Assembly: GCA_964019055.1 (NCBI GenBank)
Contig: OZ025211.1
Span: 7,504,400 to 7,568,399, forward strand
DNA: 64,000 nucleotides
Source of the DNA: Anthopleura xanthogrammica
Taxonomy: Eukaryota; Cnidaria; Anthozoa; Actiniaria; Actiniidae
Direction: 5' to 3'
The notes beneath the pieces were generated by a model, which was given only the letters and a program-made list of their open reading frames with translations, was not told the DNA's origin and ran no database searches. Positions 63,243-64,000 of this stretch are shown piece by piece; the stretch's first letter is position 1; the number at the start of each line of letters is the position of its first letter. The position numbers and the translations under genes were made by a program.

Positions 63243-64000
63243 CCAAAATTGCTCCAAAATGTCGATTTTTACGTTTTTACATTTTTTGAGAGAATACACA
63301 ATAAGCTATTATTTTCCAATTATAAATTTCCAATGGCGATTTTTAAAAACGAGTAATAAACGAAAAACATTTTTTTTGCTTAATAATCTTCAATTTGTTG
63401 CTGACATCACTTGTCAACGATTTGTTGTCACGTCTCTATAAACCATTGTATTTTGATCAAAGGCGCTTTTAGACCCTTGTTTTGTTTTCTTGCTGCTTGC
63501 TTAGGCGTATGGACCCAAAACCTTTTGATTACCAAATCAAAACTTCTAACGTGGATAATATCGATTAATTCCTCAAAAAATACTACTAAACAACTAAGAA
63601 TTTGCCTGGACTTTCCGCTCAAAACAACAATAATAATAATAATAAACGTAATACGATCTTGGTTTCTCGTTACTTCATTTGTCATCGGCGACATTTTGTG
63701 GTATCTTAATCTCCTTATGTCAACAAAAGCGCTTCTTGGCTTGGAAAACAATTTTGCGTTTTTCTCGGAAGTGAATTTTCGTTCAGTTACCCGTACATTT
63801 TGAGTTCCTTGTCAAAGGGAATTTGACCAATCTACCTGAAATGTTGCGGATATCATCTCAGGTAGTTGTTCTTCAAACTGTTGTTTCCGATTTTTGATAT
63901 TTTGCTTTTTTCCAGAGTTATCGTGGATTTTCTATCGGATACGGCTATTTTAGCGGCGTTGTAACTTTAGGAAGGTATAACTGAGGAACGAAGCAATTTA

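Larger units (their letters stand above)
60331..64000. other. Intergenic upstream of copy 3, to window end
   Basis: An acceptor-like TTTTAATAG directly precedes ATCACCATGG, implying a 5'-UTR intron as in copies 1 and 2; I could not place the leader exon. The region is A/T-rich, with a dispersed repeat (60718-61155), an AAT microsatellite, a tandem duplication and a large foldback. No coding exon is supported. Confidence 0.5.

Noticed and set aside
63411..63803. 130-codon plus-strand open frame near the window end
   Set aside because: No family resemblance, biased A/T-rich composition, and overlapping antisense open frames; no support as a gene.

Overview
The window is nuclear DNA from an animal, most likely an anthozoan cnidarian and plausibly a stony coral. 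This is inference from intron-rich genes with short conserved exons and GT-AG splicing, a complete metazoan-type ALDH1L gene, a cluster of secreted TSP1/VWA matrix-type proteins, AT-rich spacers, many small palindromic elements and many micro- and minisatellites. No species can be named from sequence alone.

Layout. At the left edge (110-419, minus) is a short ORF for a secreted, dibasic-rich precursor that may continue off the window. From 1706 to 16100 (plus) lies a complete 26-exon gene for 10-formyltetrahydrofolate dehydrogenase, with a putative mitochondrial presequence. From 19145 to 26632 (plus) lies a 12-exon gene for an unrecognised single-pass membrane protein; its cytoplasmic tail carries three ITIM-like tyrosine motifs, two of them spaced like an ITAM.

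From 30615 to 60324 there are three paralogous genes: copy 1 (30615-39864, plus), copy 2 (41732-47146, minus) and copy 3 (51070-60324, minus). Each encodes a signal peptide, a WSC-like cysteine domain, a degenerate TSP1 module, a variable run of TSP1 repeats (6, 5 and 3), a small helical module, a hemicentin/VWA7-like VWA domain and beta-rich C-terminal modules. Exon phases and most exon lengths match among the copies, so I joined exons by splice consensus, phase and paralogue comparison. Copies 1 and 2 converge tail to tail; copies 2 and 3 are in tandem. The cluster shows turnover: near-identical TSP1 exon-intron units in copy 1, a dying TSP1 pseudo-exon in copy 3, a duplicated 3' end beside copy 3, and two GC-AG introns.

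Introns and spacers hold eight copies of one 130-180 bp palindromic element carrying an E-box/CRE-like sequence, other foldbacks, a 713-bp TCA repeat, a 29-bp minisatellite interrupted by a 1.03-kb inverted-repeat element with an exact 5-bp target duplication, and several dispersed repeats. The one-carbon enzyme and the receptor-like gene have no evident functional link to the cluster. The three paralogues probably act in the extracellular matrix, for example in adhesion, innate recognition or skeletal organic matrix.
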